Positions 1-6,573 are shown, counted from the stretch's first letter. The stretch: DNA of 12,196 nt from Lysobacteraceae bacterium (GCA_027483745.1 JAIXTZ010000165.1:1-12196), one strand, 5' to 3'. Numbers and translations are program-made. Notes: a model not told the origin generated them from the sequence alone.

Positions 1-1
1 C

Positions 2-310
2 GCGCTCTACAGCGACGAAGCCGGCTTTCCTTCCGATGGTGAGAAGGCGCGGACCCGCCAATGGCATCCGGCGGCGGCGACCGTCATCTGCGAGTTCACG
101 GATCTCCCTGATGGCCTCTATGCCGTCGGCAGCTCGCACGATCTCAACGGCAACCGTGTCGTGGACACCAACCTCGTGGGCATGCCGAAGGAGGCCTGGG
201 GTGTGTCGCGAAACGCGCGGCCCCGCTTCCGCGCGCCGCGCTTCGACGAGGCGGCCGTTGCATTGGAAGGCGGCGGAACGACCGAACTCGCCATCGAGGT
301 GCGGCGGTGA
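2..310 (+). CDS. DUF2141 family protein, C-terminal part (5' end outside window)
   Basis: The reading frame is open from base 2 to the TGA at 308-310 and gives the last 102 residues of a protein whose start lies upstream. The segment reads LPDGLYAVGSSHDLNGNRVVDTNLVGMPKEAWGVS in two adjoining stretches, followed by an R-rich F-rich turn (RPRFRAPRFDEAAV) and a short final strand (ELAIEVRR). That order (a D-x-N-x-N-x-x-D-T-N loop, a G-x-P-x-E/A-x-G loop, then 'F.dAaf') is typical of DUF2141, small and usually secreted beta-sandwich proteins of unknown biochemical role. The signal peptide, if there is one, would be upstream and cannot be checked. The stop codon overlaps the GTG of the dehydrogenase gene, so the two are probably in one operon and translationally coupled. 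Family assignment is from motif memory. Confidence 0.75.
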   Translation, partial: ALYSDEAGFPSDGEKARTRQWHPAAATVICEFTDLPDGLYAVGSSHDLNGNRVVDTNLVGMPKEAWGVSRNARPRFRAPRFDEAAVALEGGGTTELAIEVRR

Positions 311-1161
311 GCGCCGCGCCGCAGGGGGCCATGGAGACCCAAGGCGCGTCGTCGGCGCGCCGCGAGTGGGCCCAGCGCTATGGCGCATGGGCGATCGTGA
401 CCGGTGCGTCGGACGGATTGGGCCGGGCGTTCGCCCACCGGCTGGCGGCGCGGGGATCGAGTCTCGTGCTGGTCGCCCGCCGCGCTGCCGCCCTCAGCGT
501 GTTGGCCGAGGAGCTGCAGGTCGCTCATGCGATCCGCTGCATCGTGATCCCCATGGACCTCGGCAAGCCGGGGAGCGTGGCCGCACTCGACGAGCAGACC
601 GGCAGCCTTGACATCGGGCTGGTCGTCGCTGCGGCCGGCTTCGGTTCGATCGGCCCGTTCCTCGACCAGCCACTGGAGGGCGAGGCGGACATGCTGGCCG
701 TCAACGCGGCCGCGGTGCTCCGAATCGCCCACGTCTTCGGGCGTCGTCTGCGCCTGCGGGGTCGCGGCGGCCTTGTGGTCTTCGGGTCGGTGGTCGGGTT
801 CCAAGGCACGCCGCTGTCGGCCAACTACGCAGCGACGAAGGCCTATGTGCAGTCCCTGGCCGAAGCTCTTGCGATCGAATGGGAGGACGACGGCATCGAT
901 GTGCTCAGTTGCGCCCCCGGCCCGGTCGCCACCGGATTCGCGGCGCGGGCCGGCATGGCGATGGGACAGGCCGCAGACCCGGATGCACTCGTCGAACCCT
1001 GCCTCGATGCCCTGGGGCGACGGACCACGATCAGGCCCGGCGGGCTGGCCAAGCTGCTCGGCTACGGGTTGATGACGCTGCCGCGTTCGATCCGGACGCG
1101 TGTCCTTCACCAGGTCATGCGGGGGATGGTGTCCAAGGGCAAACCCGGGGTCGCACCGTGA
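307..1161 (+). CDS. SDR family NAD(P)-dependent oxidoreductase (classical short-chain dehydrogenase)
   Basis: A 284-residue protein with the full classical SDR set: dinucleotide-binding TGASDGLG at residues 32-39, the structural Asn at 133 (LAVNAAA), catalytic Ser at 161 (FGSVVG), Tyr 174 and Lys 178 (Y-A-A-T-K), and the APGPVATGF loop at 203-211. The usual NNAG is AAAG here (108-111). Length and motif spacing match the COG0300-like group acting on lipid or steroid-like alcohols and ketones, but the substrate cannot be read from sequence. There is no signal peptide or clear membrane segment, so it is probably cytoplasmic. The GTG start at 307 is chosen because it overlaps the upstream TGA (GTGA) and has GAGG about 7 bases before it. 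An ATG at 331 is an alternative. The stop overlaps the next gene in the same way, giving a three-gene operon. Confidence 0.9.
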   Translation: MSAAPQGAMETQGASSARREWAQRYGAWAIVTGASDGLGRAFAHRLAARGSSLVLVARRAAALSVLAEELQVAHAIRCIVIPMDLGKPGSVAALDEQTGSLDIGLVVAAAGFGSIGPFLDQPLEGEADMLAVNAAAVLRIAHVFGRRLRLRGRGGLVVFGSVVGFQGTPLSANYAATKAYVQSLAEALAIEWEDDGIDVLSCAPGPVATGFAARAGMAMGQAADPDALVEPCLDALGRRTTIRPGGLAKLLGYGLMTLPRSIRTRVLHQVMRGMVSKGKPGVAP

Positions 1162-1643
1162 TCCGCGCCTCGTGGATCGGCGTCATCGCTGCGGCATTCC
1201 ACGCCCTCTCTTTCGCCGAGGCGCTTCCGCCCATGCAGGAACCGGCCTATGTCGTGGTGACCCACGCCCAGATCGGTCGCGCGGGTCGGCTGACCTTCGC
1301 GCTCGCGTCGATCCGCCTCGTCGGCAGGATGGAGGGAACTCCCGGGCTGCTCTTCCAGGACCAGGGCATCCGGCGCCTGGGGGCTGAGGTCTGGACGATG
1401 ACCGCTTGGGAGAGCCCGGACGCGATGCGTTCTTGGGTTCGTTCGCCGGCGCACGCGGCCGCCATGCAGGAAGCGGCCTTCGCGATCCGTTCGATGCAGA
1501 CCTTCCACCTGCGCTGCGGGCGAGCCGCGCCGAGGGTGGACTGGCCGGCGGTTAAGCGGCTCGGTGCCGGGGAGATTCCGCCGGGATGCGTGCTGCTGTC
1601 GGCGGCGGATTCGCCCGAGAGCGCGCGGCCTTCCGGGGCGTGA
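1158..1643 (+). CDS. Small dimeric alpha/beta-barrel protein, DUF3291/ABM-like
   Basis: A 161-residue protein starting at the GTG that overlaps the dehydrogenase stop. The core is VVVTHAQIG (strand), a helix, then VWTMTAWESPDAMRSWVRS with PAHAAAMQEA (residues 78-104). 'Strand, W-x-s-x-x-a-m-r-x-f/w-v, then S/P-x-H-x-x-a-M' is the pattern of ferredoxin-like dimeric alpha/beta barrels such as DUF3291 and the antibiotic-biosynthesis-monooxygenase group. Spheroidene-monooxygenase (CrtA)-like proteins share this fold. Enzymatic activity is not established. Residues 1-23 (a hydrophobic stretch then SFAEALPPM) resemble a weak export signal. If that is not real, the start could be the ATG at 1230 (MQEPAYVVV). 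Shine-Dalgarno support is weak (CGGGG), consistent with translational coupling to the gene before it. It is the last gene of the first operon; a 94-base gap follows. Confidence 0.6.
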   Translation: MIRASWIGVIAAAFHALSFAEALPPMQEPAYVVVTHAQIGRAGRLTFALASIRLVGRMEGTPGLLFQDQGIRRLGAEVWTMTAWESPDAMRSWVRSPAHAAAMQEAAFAIRSMQTFHLRCGRAAPRVDWPAVKRLGAGEIPPGCVLLSAADSPESARPSGA

Positions 1644-1737
1644 TGGGGAAGTCCATGCCGGTGCGTCGCCGATCCGTACTGAGCCGAAACCGTGGCGACG
1701 TGCTGGTCAAGAGTTTCCAAGAGATCGAGGGTGTCCT

Positions 1738-2712
1738 GTGTCGAACAAGAAGGTCAACACAAGTCGGGGATCAACGCAGGTGAGGCCGGCAAGAAGCACT
1801 CGAGTCGCAGTGGTCGTGCTATCCGCGATGGTCACCATGTTGGGCGGATGTGCGACCCCTTTCAACTACGTCGAGGCTGACCGGCCGAGTGCACAACTCG
1901 TTGTTTCCAAGCTGGAGCCAACGCCCAGAGTGGCTCTCGTGCTGAGCGGCGGCGGCCCGCGCGGCTACGCACATATCGGCGTCCTCCGTGTTCTGGAGGA
2001 AGCGGGCATCGAGGTCGATGTCGTTGTTGGTACCAGCGTTGGCTCACTACTCGGTGCGTTCTGGGCGAGTGGTCGAACGGCTCTCGAAATAGATGCGTTG
2101 TCGCAAAGCGGTGGGCCGTTGACGTTGTTCGATCTTTCTCCCTTTGCTGATCGTGGATGGATCCACGGCCAGCGTCTGCAGGACTACGTGAATGCGCAAC
2201 TTGACGGCCGACGGATCGAGCAGCTTCCACGCCGACTGATCGTCGTTGCGACGCGGCGCAGCGACAAGGCGCCGGTGTTCTTCACCACCGGAAACACGGG
2301 AGTCGCGGTCCGAGCCTCGAGCGCGGTCGCAGGAGTTTTCTCGCCGGTGGGCATCGACGGTACCGAGTATGAAGACGGCGACGAGTCGCTTCCGCTGGCC
2401 GTGCGTGCGGCAAGACAGGCCGGTGCTCGCTTCATCATCGCCGTCGACGTCACGCCGCGTCCTGGAACAGAGCCCAAGGAAGGGGCTGTGCCGCAACGGC
2501 AGAGCTTGACCCTTCGCCGCGCCCGCATCGCGCCGGAGGCAGCGCAAGCTGACTATCTGATCAACGCCGAACTGATGTTCGAAGCCTCGCCGCGGCGAAG
2601 CTACTTCCGGTATGCGCGCCAGACCGGTGAGCGCACTGCGCGCCATCATCTGCCGTTGCTTCTTGCACGCCTGCAGCGCGCGGATATTGGCCCACGTCGC
2701 GACGATGCATAA
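1738..2712 (+). CDS. Patatin-like phospholipase, predicted lipoprotein
   Basis: A 324-residue protein starting at GTG 1738, with AGGG at 1728-1731 placed well before it. The frame stays open further upstream, but the lipoprotein signal fits only this start. Residues 21-38 are a hydrophobic helix ending in L-G-G-C (lipobox, lipidated Cys 38), so the protein is likely anchored in an envelope membrane. The patatin domain begins at about residue 63: oxyanion-hole GGGPRG at 71-76, nucleophile elbow GTSVG at 98-102 (Ser 100), and catalytic Asp 213 in EDGD followed by AARQAGARFIIAVDV. The family hydrolyses acyl esters of phospholipids with a Ser-Asp dyad. Oddities are DGD where DGG is usual, SSAVAGVF where 'P-G-V/L-F' is usual, and ATRR where ATDL is common. 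The dyad itself is present, so activity is plausible. G+C is lower than in the flanking genes. It lies 62 bases before the MipA-like gene and is probably co-transcribed with it. Confidence 0.85.
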   Translation: MSNKKVNTSRGSTQVRPARSTRVAVVVLSAMVTMLGGCATPFNYVEADRPSAQLVVSKLEPTPRVALVLSGGGPRGYAHIGVLRVLEEAGIEVDVVVGTSVGSLLGAFWASGRTALEIDALSQSGGPLTLFDLSPFADRGWIHGQRLQDYVNAQLDGRRIEQLPRRLIVVATRRSDKAPVFFTTGNTGVAVRASSAVAGVFSPVGIDGTEYEDGDESLPLAVRAARQAGARFIIAVDVTPRPGTEPKEGAVPQRQSLTLRRARIAPEAAQADYLINAELMFEASPRRSYFRYARQTGERTARHHLPLLLARLQRADIGPRRDDA

Positions 2713-2774
2713 GAAAGCAGGTGAGCGTTCCACTCCGCCTTCCCTCCCGTCACAACCAATCTCAGAGGTAGTCC

Positions 2775-3539
2775 ATGAATCGTTCCATCCGTTCCATCGT
2801 TACCGGAGTAGTCCTGCTGGTCCTTGTGAGCCCCGCGAAGGCGCAGGATCGATGGGCTGTAGGTCTCGGCGTAGAACTGGCCCCCACCTTTCCATCCGCG
2901 AGCGACGACAGCGCTGCGCCGACACCCCTGGTTGACCGATTGAAGGATGGCGAGTCGCTCTACGCTGACCTCAAGTCAGGTCCGCGTATCGGCTTGGTCG
3001 AGGCCGAGGACTTCGAAGCCGGATTCGCACTCAACTTTGACGCCGGTCGGAATGCGGACGATCTGCCGTCGCTGCTGAGGGGTCTGGGTGAGGTGGGCGC
3101 GGCTGTTGAACTCGGGGGGTACGCGGCTTGGAGTTTTGCTCCCTTTGCTGTTCGCCTCGACCTGCTGACGGACGTTGCCGACGGTCATGGCGGACTCACG
3201 GCGTCACCTTCACTGGAGTGGTTCAGCGACCCCGAAGGCCGTCTACGCTTCAACGCTCGCATCGGCTTCGACTGGGCGAATCGTGCCTACCTCGAATCCT
3301 ACTTCGGCGTCGACGCAACTCAGGCCGCCTTGACAGGCCTGTCGACCTATAAGCCTGATGCAGGATTCGTACGCAGCCTGGTGCGCTTGGGTTTCGCCTA
3401 CGATCTCAATAGCCAATGGGCCATGGTCGGAAGCGCCGGATTCTCGCGCTGGATAGGCGATGCGGGCGATTCGCCGATCACGCGGCTCGGTGATGACGAT
3501 TACGTCAGTACACGGATTGGCGTCATGTACGTCTGGTAG
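2775..3539 (+). CDS. MipA/OmpV family outer-membrane protein
   Basis: A 254-residue protein with a classical signal peptide (residues 1-23, cleavage after A-K-A, mature start QDRWAVG). A good ribosome-binding site (AGAGG about 6 bases upstream) supports the ATG. The mature part alternates short amphipathic strands and loops and ends in an aromatic residue (MYVW), as expected for an outer-membrane beta-barrel. Family signs of MipA/OmpV are VGLGVELAPTFPS near the mature N terminus, SGPRIGL, VADGHGG with a following P-S-L-E-W strand, YFGVDATQAALTGL with TYKPDAGF, and a late GDAGDSPITR loop. The family is named for the E. coli MltA-interacting protein (a murein scaffold) and for the Vibrio OmpV porin-like protein; which role applies here cannot be told. 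It follows the patatin lipoprotein, and the pair may act together at the outer membrane (inference). It converges on the gene at 3713-4465. Confidence 0.85.
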   Translation: MNRSIRSIVTGVVLLVLVSPAKAQDRWAVGLGVELAPTFPSASDDSAAPTPLVDRLKDGESLYADLKSGPRIGLVEAEDFEAGFALNFDAGRNADDLPSLLRGLGEVGAAVELGGYAAWSFAPFAVRLDLLTDVADGHGGLTASPSLEWFSDPEGRLRFNARIGFDWANRAYLESYFGVDATQAALTGLSTYKPDAGFVRSLVRLGFAYDLNSQWAMVGSAGFSRWIGDAGDSPITRLGDDDYVSTRIGVMYVW

Positions 3540-3712
3540 CCGCAAGCGTAGCGTGAGCGCACTCAAATGAGCGATTCAACGCGCTCGTCGCGCCTGTCTA
3601 TCGCAACGCCCGTCGGCGTGGGGAGTTCCAATGCGTCAACGCGAAAGCGACCCTCGTCGTGTGCAACCCGGTTCCGCACCAGGTGCAGCTCTGCGTCGGA
3701 GCGCCACCGCCC
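3540..3712. other. Intergenic region between convergent genes
   Basis: These 173 bases separate the MipA-like gene from the oppositely oriented pseudouridine synthase homologue. The only structure I can point to is a short GC-rich inverted repeat, GAGCGC at 3555-3560 with GCGCTC at 3581-3586. An alternative pairing uses GAGCG at 3569-3573 with CGCTC at 3582-3586. Neither is followed by a T-tract, so a terminator call would be weak. Short frames open on both strands here have no recognisable protein content and no convincing ribosome-binding site. Confidence 0.4.
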
Positions 3713-4465
3713 TCAGAATCTCTCACCGACGGGCAGATAGCGCCATTGCCCCGGCGGCATCGCGCCCTCCGGCCCCTTGCCGATAGCGATGCGGCCGATG
3801 CGTTGGCGGCGGATCGCGGTAACGTCCAGGCCCACCTGCGCGCACATCGCACGTAGCTGGCCGGGCACGACGCCCTTGATGGCGAAGCGCAGCGTGGTTT
3901 CGTTCTGCCAGCTCACCTTGCATGGCGGCAGCTCGCGGCCCTCGAACGACAGGCCGTGCGCCAGCTTGTGCAGCCCATAGGGCGCCATGCGGCCTTCCAC
4001 GGCCACCAGCAGCTCATGCTCGATGGTCGCGAGGTCTTCGGTGAGGCGGCGCGCCACGCGGCCGTCCTGTGTCAGCACGATCAGGCCGCTGGCTTCCGGT
4101 TCCAGCGGCACCATCGGCGTGAGGCGCTCGAAATGCCGCTGCAGCACCCGCTGCTCATGCGGATCGTCGGCCCAGTGCGTCTCCGGGGAGATGCCCATCG
4201 CGGCGCTCCCGATGCCGTTGAAGGCGTCGAAACCGGCCGGCTTGTGGAAGAGCAGGGTGGCGGGCTCGACCGGCTTCTTCCGGGCCTCGGGGTCGAGCGC
4301 CACGACCTCGTCCGTGACGCGCCGCTGCGGGGTTTCCACCATCACGCCATCGACGCTGACCCAGCCGTTGCGGATGTAGGCCTCGGCCTCGGCACGGGTG
4401 CACCCGGTGAGTTCGGCCACGCGGCGTGCCAGTCGGATCGGGTCGTTCGAGGTCGGGCCACTCAT
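3713..4465 (-). CDS. RsuA-like S4-domain pseudouridine synthase homologue, catalytic Asp replaced by Glu
   Basis: A 250-residue protein with an S4 RNA-binding domain (about residues 8-60, including RVAELTGCTRAEAEAYIRNG and VSVDGV) followed by an RsuA/RluB/E/F-type fold. Family blocks seen are LLFHKPAG (71-78), ASGLIVLTQDGRVARRL (125-141), YEL-type HELLVAVEG (150-158), and the C-terminal KGVVPGQLRAMCAQVG with RRQRIGRIAIG (197-229). Family members isomerise uridine in rRNA or tRNA using an invariant Asp in G-R-L-D-x-x-T-x-G-L. Here the matching stretch is V-P-L-E-P-E-A-S-G-L: Glu 122 sits at the Asp position, Pro 120 at the Arg and Ala 125 at the Thr. The fold and RNA-binding parts look intact, so it may be an RNA-binding protein without the usual activity. 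ATG 4463-4465 is the only sensible start, with a promoter-like sequence about 30-58 bases upstream. Confidence 0.8.
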   Translation of the reverse strand: MSGPTSNDPIRLARRVAELTGCTRAEAEAYIRNGWVSVDGVMVETPQRRVTDEVVALDPEARKKPVEPATLLFHKPAGFDAFNGIGSAAMGISPETHWADDPHEQRVLQRHFERLTPMVPLEPEASGLIVLTQDGRVARRLTEDLATIEHELLVAVEGRMAPYGLHKLAHGLSFEGRELPPCKVSWQNETTLRFAIKGVVPGQLRAMCAQVGLDVTAIRRQRIGRIAIGKGPEGAMPPGQWRYLPVGERF

Positions 4466-4494
4466 GAATCGTCACCGCTGCGCGTCGGGGACGC

Positions 4495-4523
4495 AGTGTA
4501 GCGGGGCGCTCGATTGCTGACAG
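4495..4523 (-). promoter_or_regulatory. Sigma-70-like promoter for the pseudouridine synthase homologue
   Basis: Read on the minus strand, CTGTCA (4523-4518) and TACACT (4500-4495) are separated by exactly 17 bases. Each matches 4 of 6 consensus bases (TTGACA, TATAAT). A start about 7 bases past the -10 box would leave a leader of roughly 23 bases before the ATG at 4465. It lies in the 123-base divergent gap shared with the DUF6445 gene; I could not find an equally good promoter for the other direction. Called by eye only. Confidence 0.45.
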
Positions 4524-4588
4524 AATGCGGTCATTGCCGGCGCGCGACCGTTTCCCATCGCGAGCCATCGAAAAGGACTGCCAAGGCC

Positions 4589-5203
4589 ATGCCGACTTCC
4601 CTCATCGTGGTGGATGACTTCCTCGAGCGCCCAGAAGCCTTCCGCGAGCATGCCCTGGGCCTGACGTATCCGGAGCAGCAAGGGGCGTTCCCCGGACGGA
4701 ACTCGCTGGAGCGCATCGATCTTCCGGGGCTCTCCGAGTACGTGTCGCAGCTCACCGGCGAACGGCTCAAGCCGATGGAGCCGCTCGGCTCGCACGGGAA
4801 ATGCCGGATCACGCTGGCGTCCGACGTCGGTCTCGGGCGAGTGCACGTCGACCCCGGCTACTGGTCGGGCATCCTCTACCTCAGCCTGCCCGAGCACTGC
4901 AGCGGCGGCACCGACTTCTTCCGGCACCGGCGCACGAACACCGATCGACGCCCGATGAACCCCTCGGAGCTGGCGGCCATGGGCTATGCATCGTTCGACG
5001 AGGCGCACCGCGACATCATCGAGCGGGACAGCCTCGATGAGTCGGCGTGGGAGAAGACGATGACCGTCCCCATGCGATTCAACCGGCTCGTGCTGCTCCG
5101 CCCTTGGCTGTGGCACACCGCGGGGCCGGGATTCGGCGACAGCCTCGTCAATGGGCGACTCATCCACGTGATGTTCTTCGCGCCCGCGGCGGCCGCGGCG
5201 TGA
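4589..5203 (+). CDS. DUF6445 family protein, 2-oxoglutarate/Fe(II) oxygenase-like
   Basis: A 204-residue protein. It opens with MPTSLIVVDDFLERPEAFR, then HALGLTYPEQQGAFPGRNS, the N-terminal 'DDFL..P...R..AL...Y....g.fPGr.S' signature I associate with DUF6445. A double-stranded beta-helix oxygenase pattern follows: H-V-D at 86-88, GILYLS, GGTDFFRHR (106-114), a distal His 176 in LWHTAGPGFG, and Arg 190 in NGRLIHVMFF. H-x-D...H with a downstream Arg is the iron- and 2-oxoglutarate-binding layout of prolyl-hydroxylase-like enzymes. I infer a possible hydroxylase, but no substrate is known to me. The start at ATG 4589 is chosen because the domain begins right there and AAGGA lies at 4573-4577; the frame is open upstream to 4514 but that stretch looks non-coding. 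The stop overlaps the GTG of the RIO kinase gene, indicating coupled translation. Confidence 0.75.
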   Translation: MPTSLIVVDDFLERPEAFREHALGLTYPEQQGAFPGRNSLERIDLPGLSEYVSQLTGERLKPMEPLGSHGKCRITLASDVGLGRVHVDPGYWSGILYLSLPEHCSGGTDFFRHRRTNTDRRPMNPSELAAMGYASFDEAHRDIIERDSLDESAWEKTMTVPMRFNRLVLLRPWLWHTAGPGFGDSLVNGRLIHVMFFAPAAAAA

Positions 5204-6057
5204 GGACGCCCGACGCCCTGCAGGTGCTGATCGATGACGGCATCATCGATGAAGTCCTGCGCCCGCTGAAGAGCGGCAAGGAAGCGGCCGTGTACGTCGT
5301 GCGCAGTGGCGACGACGTGCGCTGTGCCAAGGTCTACAAGGACATGGCCCAACGCAGCTTCCAGAAGCGCGTGCAGTACCAGGAGGGCCGCAAGAGCCGC
5401 GGCAGCCGCGAAGCGCGCGCCATGGGCAAGGCCACCAACTTCGGCCGCAAGCAGCAGGAGGAGGCCTGGAAGAACGCCGAGGTCGACGCGCTCTACCAGC
5501 TGCGCGATGCCGGCGTTCGCGTGCCCGAGCCCTATGGTTTCTTCCACGGCGTGCTGGTCATGGAGCTGGTGACCGATGCCGAGGGCTTCAGCGCGCCGCG
5601 TCTGGGCGAGGTCGAACTCGATGCCGACACCGCCCGCGCCTATCACGCCGCCCTCGTGCGCGAGGTGGTGCGCATGCTGTGCTGCGGCCTGATCCACGGC
5701 GACCTCTCGGCGTACAACGTGCTGGTCGGGCCGGAAGGTCCGGTGGTGATCGACTTCCCGCAGGTGGTGAGCGCCGCCGGCAACAACAACGCACGCACCA
5801 TGCTGCTGCGCGACGTCAACAACCTCACGGCGACGCTCGGCCGCTTCGCGCCGGAGTTGCTCGACACCTGGTTCGGCGAGGAGATGTGGGCCCTCTTCGA
5901 GGCCGGCGAGCTGTTGCCCGACACGCCGCTCACCGGCGAATGGACGCCGGATGAATCGGAAGTCGACCTTGACAGCGTGCGCCAAGCCATCAACGACGCC
6001 CGCGAGGAGGCGATCATCCGCCAGCAGGGCCGCGAGGCCGCCGAGGCGGAGGATTGA
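5200..6057 (+). CDS. RIO-family atypical protein kinase (bacterial RioA-like)
   Basis: A 285-residue protein with a complete RIO kinase core: flexible ATP-loop SGKEAAVYVV (residues 25-34), ATP-anchoring Lys 44 in CAKVYK, a basic segment 46-85 in place of the usual linker, AGVRVPEPYG (104-113), hinge MELV (121-124), catalytic loop HGDLSAYN (166-173, with Asp 168 and Asn 173), and metal-binding Asp 185 in VIDFPQVV. RIO proteins bind ATP and act as kinases or ATPases. The eukaryotic and archaeal members serve small-subunit ribosome maturation, while the bacterial role is poorly defined. The C-terminal 40 residues are acidic and probably helical or disordered. The GTG start at 5200 overlaps the DUF6445 stop (GTGA). 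There is no Shine-Dalgarno sequence just before it (the bases are GC-only), so expression probably depends on translation of the upstream gene. It ends 71 bases before the next gene. Confidence 0.9.
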   Translation: MRTPDALQVLIDDGIIDEVLRPLKSGKEAAVYVVRSGDDVRCAKVYKDMAQRSFQKRVQYQEGRKSRGSREARAMGKATNFGRKQQEEAWKNAEVDALYQLRDAGVRVPEPYGFFHGVLVMELVTDAEGFSAPRLGEVELDADTARAYHAALVREVVRMLCCGLIHGDLSAYNVLVGPEGPVVIDFPQVVSAAGNNNARTMLLRDVNNLTATLGRFAPELLDTWFGEEMWALFEAGELLPDTPLTGEWTPDESEVDLDSVRQAINDAREEAIIRQQGREAAEAED

Positions 6058-6089
6058 GAGGGCGGTGCGGACTCGCGTGGGGCGGCTGC

Positions 6090-6095
6090 TAAGGT
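6090..6095 (+). promoter_or_regulatory. Possible -10 element upstream of the 140-residue protein gene
   Basis: TAAGGT, preceded by GGCTGC and followed by GCG, sits 33 bases before the ATG at 6129 in a 71-base gap. It matches 3 of 6 bases of the -10 consensus, and I see no good -35 box at 16-18 bases. It is reported because the gap is otherwise featureless; transcription from the RIO kinase gene upstream is an equally good explanation. Confidence 0.2.
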
Positions 6096-6128
6096 GCGCC
6101 GAGGCAACACCACCAGCGAGGTCCGACG

Positions 6129-6551
6129 ATGAGCACCGTACTGTGGGCGAACCTCTGGGTCGACGGTCGCGTCGAGGGCGAGTCGGAAGACCGGGTAGCA
6201 CTCTATGCCCAAGCCAAGGCGCTGGATGCCCTGACCCGCAAGCTCGGGCTCCCGTCCTTCCTCGCGATCTGCGACACGACGGACGTCCGCTTCAACCTCG
6301 ACGAACTGGAGCTGCCCGAGGGCATGAGTTCGACCAACGAGCTGATGGCGCGCGACGGCGCGTGGCTCGCCCATGCTGAGGCCGTGGCGATGCTGGAGCG
6401 GCTGCGAGCCCACATCGTCGAGCACTCGGTCCGCTTCGGCTGGCTTCGCAACGCCCATGCGGACGTCGTCGAGGAGCTCGGTGGTGTGATCGCCTTCGCG
6501 AAGGCGGCGGAAGGGCGTGCGCAGAAGTTCAACTTCAGCATCGTCACCTAG
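6129..6551 (+). CDS. Hypothetical protein of 140 residues
   Basis: I do not recognise this family. The frame is supported by an ATG with GAGG 7-8 bases upstream, by G/C-rich third codon positions, and by a balanced soluble-protein composition. The N terminus is a short hydrophobic strand (STVLWANLWVDG), followed by a helix with the run AQAKALDALTRKLG, then a strand-like LPSFLAICDTTDVRFNLDE. The second half (about residues 73-135) is a long, probably helical region with regular Ala/Leu spacing (HAEAVAMLERLRAHIVEH, then DVVEELGGVIAFAKAAE). There is no signal peptide, membrane segment or obvious metal or nucleotide site. It stands alone between the RIO kinase and the carboxypeptidase-like gene with 58-71 base gaps on each side. 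Cytoplasmic location is likely; function unknown. Confidence 0.75.
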   Translation: MSTVLWANLWVDGRVEGESEDRVALYAQAKALDALTRKLGLPSFLAICDTTDVRFNLDELELPEGMSSTNELMARDGAWLAHAEAVAMLERLRAHIVEHSVRFGWLRNAHADVVEELGGVIAFAKAAEGRAQKFNFSIVT

Positions 6552-6573
6552 GCGACGGGGTCCAATGAACCGA

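Noticed and set aside
118..1110. A 330-codon minus-strand open frame opposite the dehydrogenase gene
   Set aside because: Low-complexity, Arg/Gly/His-rich translation antisense to a protein with a complete SDR motif set.
3598..3852. A short minus-strand frame reaching into the 3540-3712 gap, considered as a small gene or a mobile-element remnant
   Set aside because: It overlaps the end of the pseudouridine synthase homologue in another frame, has no ribosome-binding site and no recognisable protein or repeat content.
4514..4588. A longer N terminus for the DUF6445 protein starting at 4514
   Set aside because: The 25 extra residues are Arg/Cys-rich, do not match the family start, and overlap the divergent promoter region. 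The domain begins exactly at ATG 4589.
5047..5199. A longer N terminus for the RIO kinase starting at 5047
   Set aside because: It would overlap the DUF6445 gene by about 150 bases with unconvincing sequence. The GTGA overlap at 5200 and the kinase domain starting soon after fit better.
4984..6201. A 405-codon minus-strand open frame opposite the DUF6445 and RIO kinase genes
   Set aside because: The plus-strand kinase motifs are unmistakable and the antisense product has no family features, so it is a shadow.
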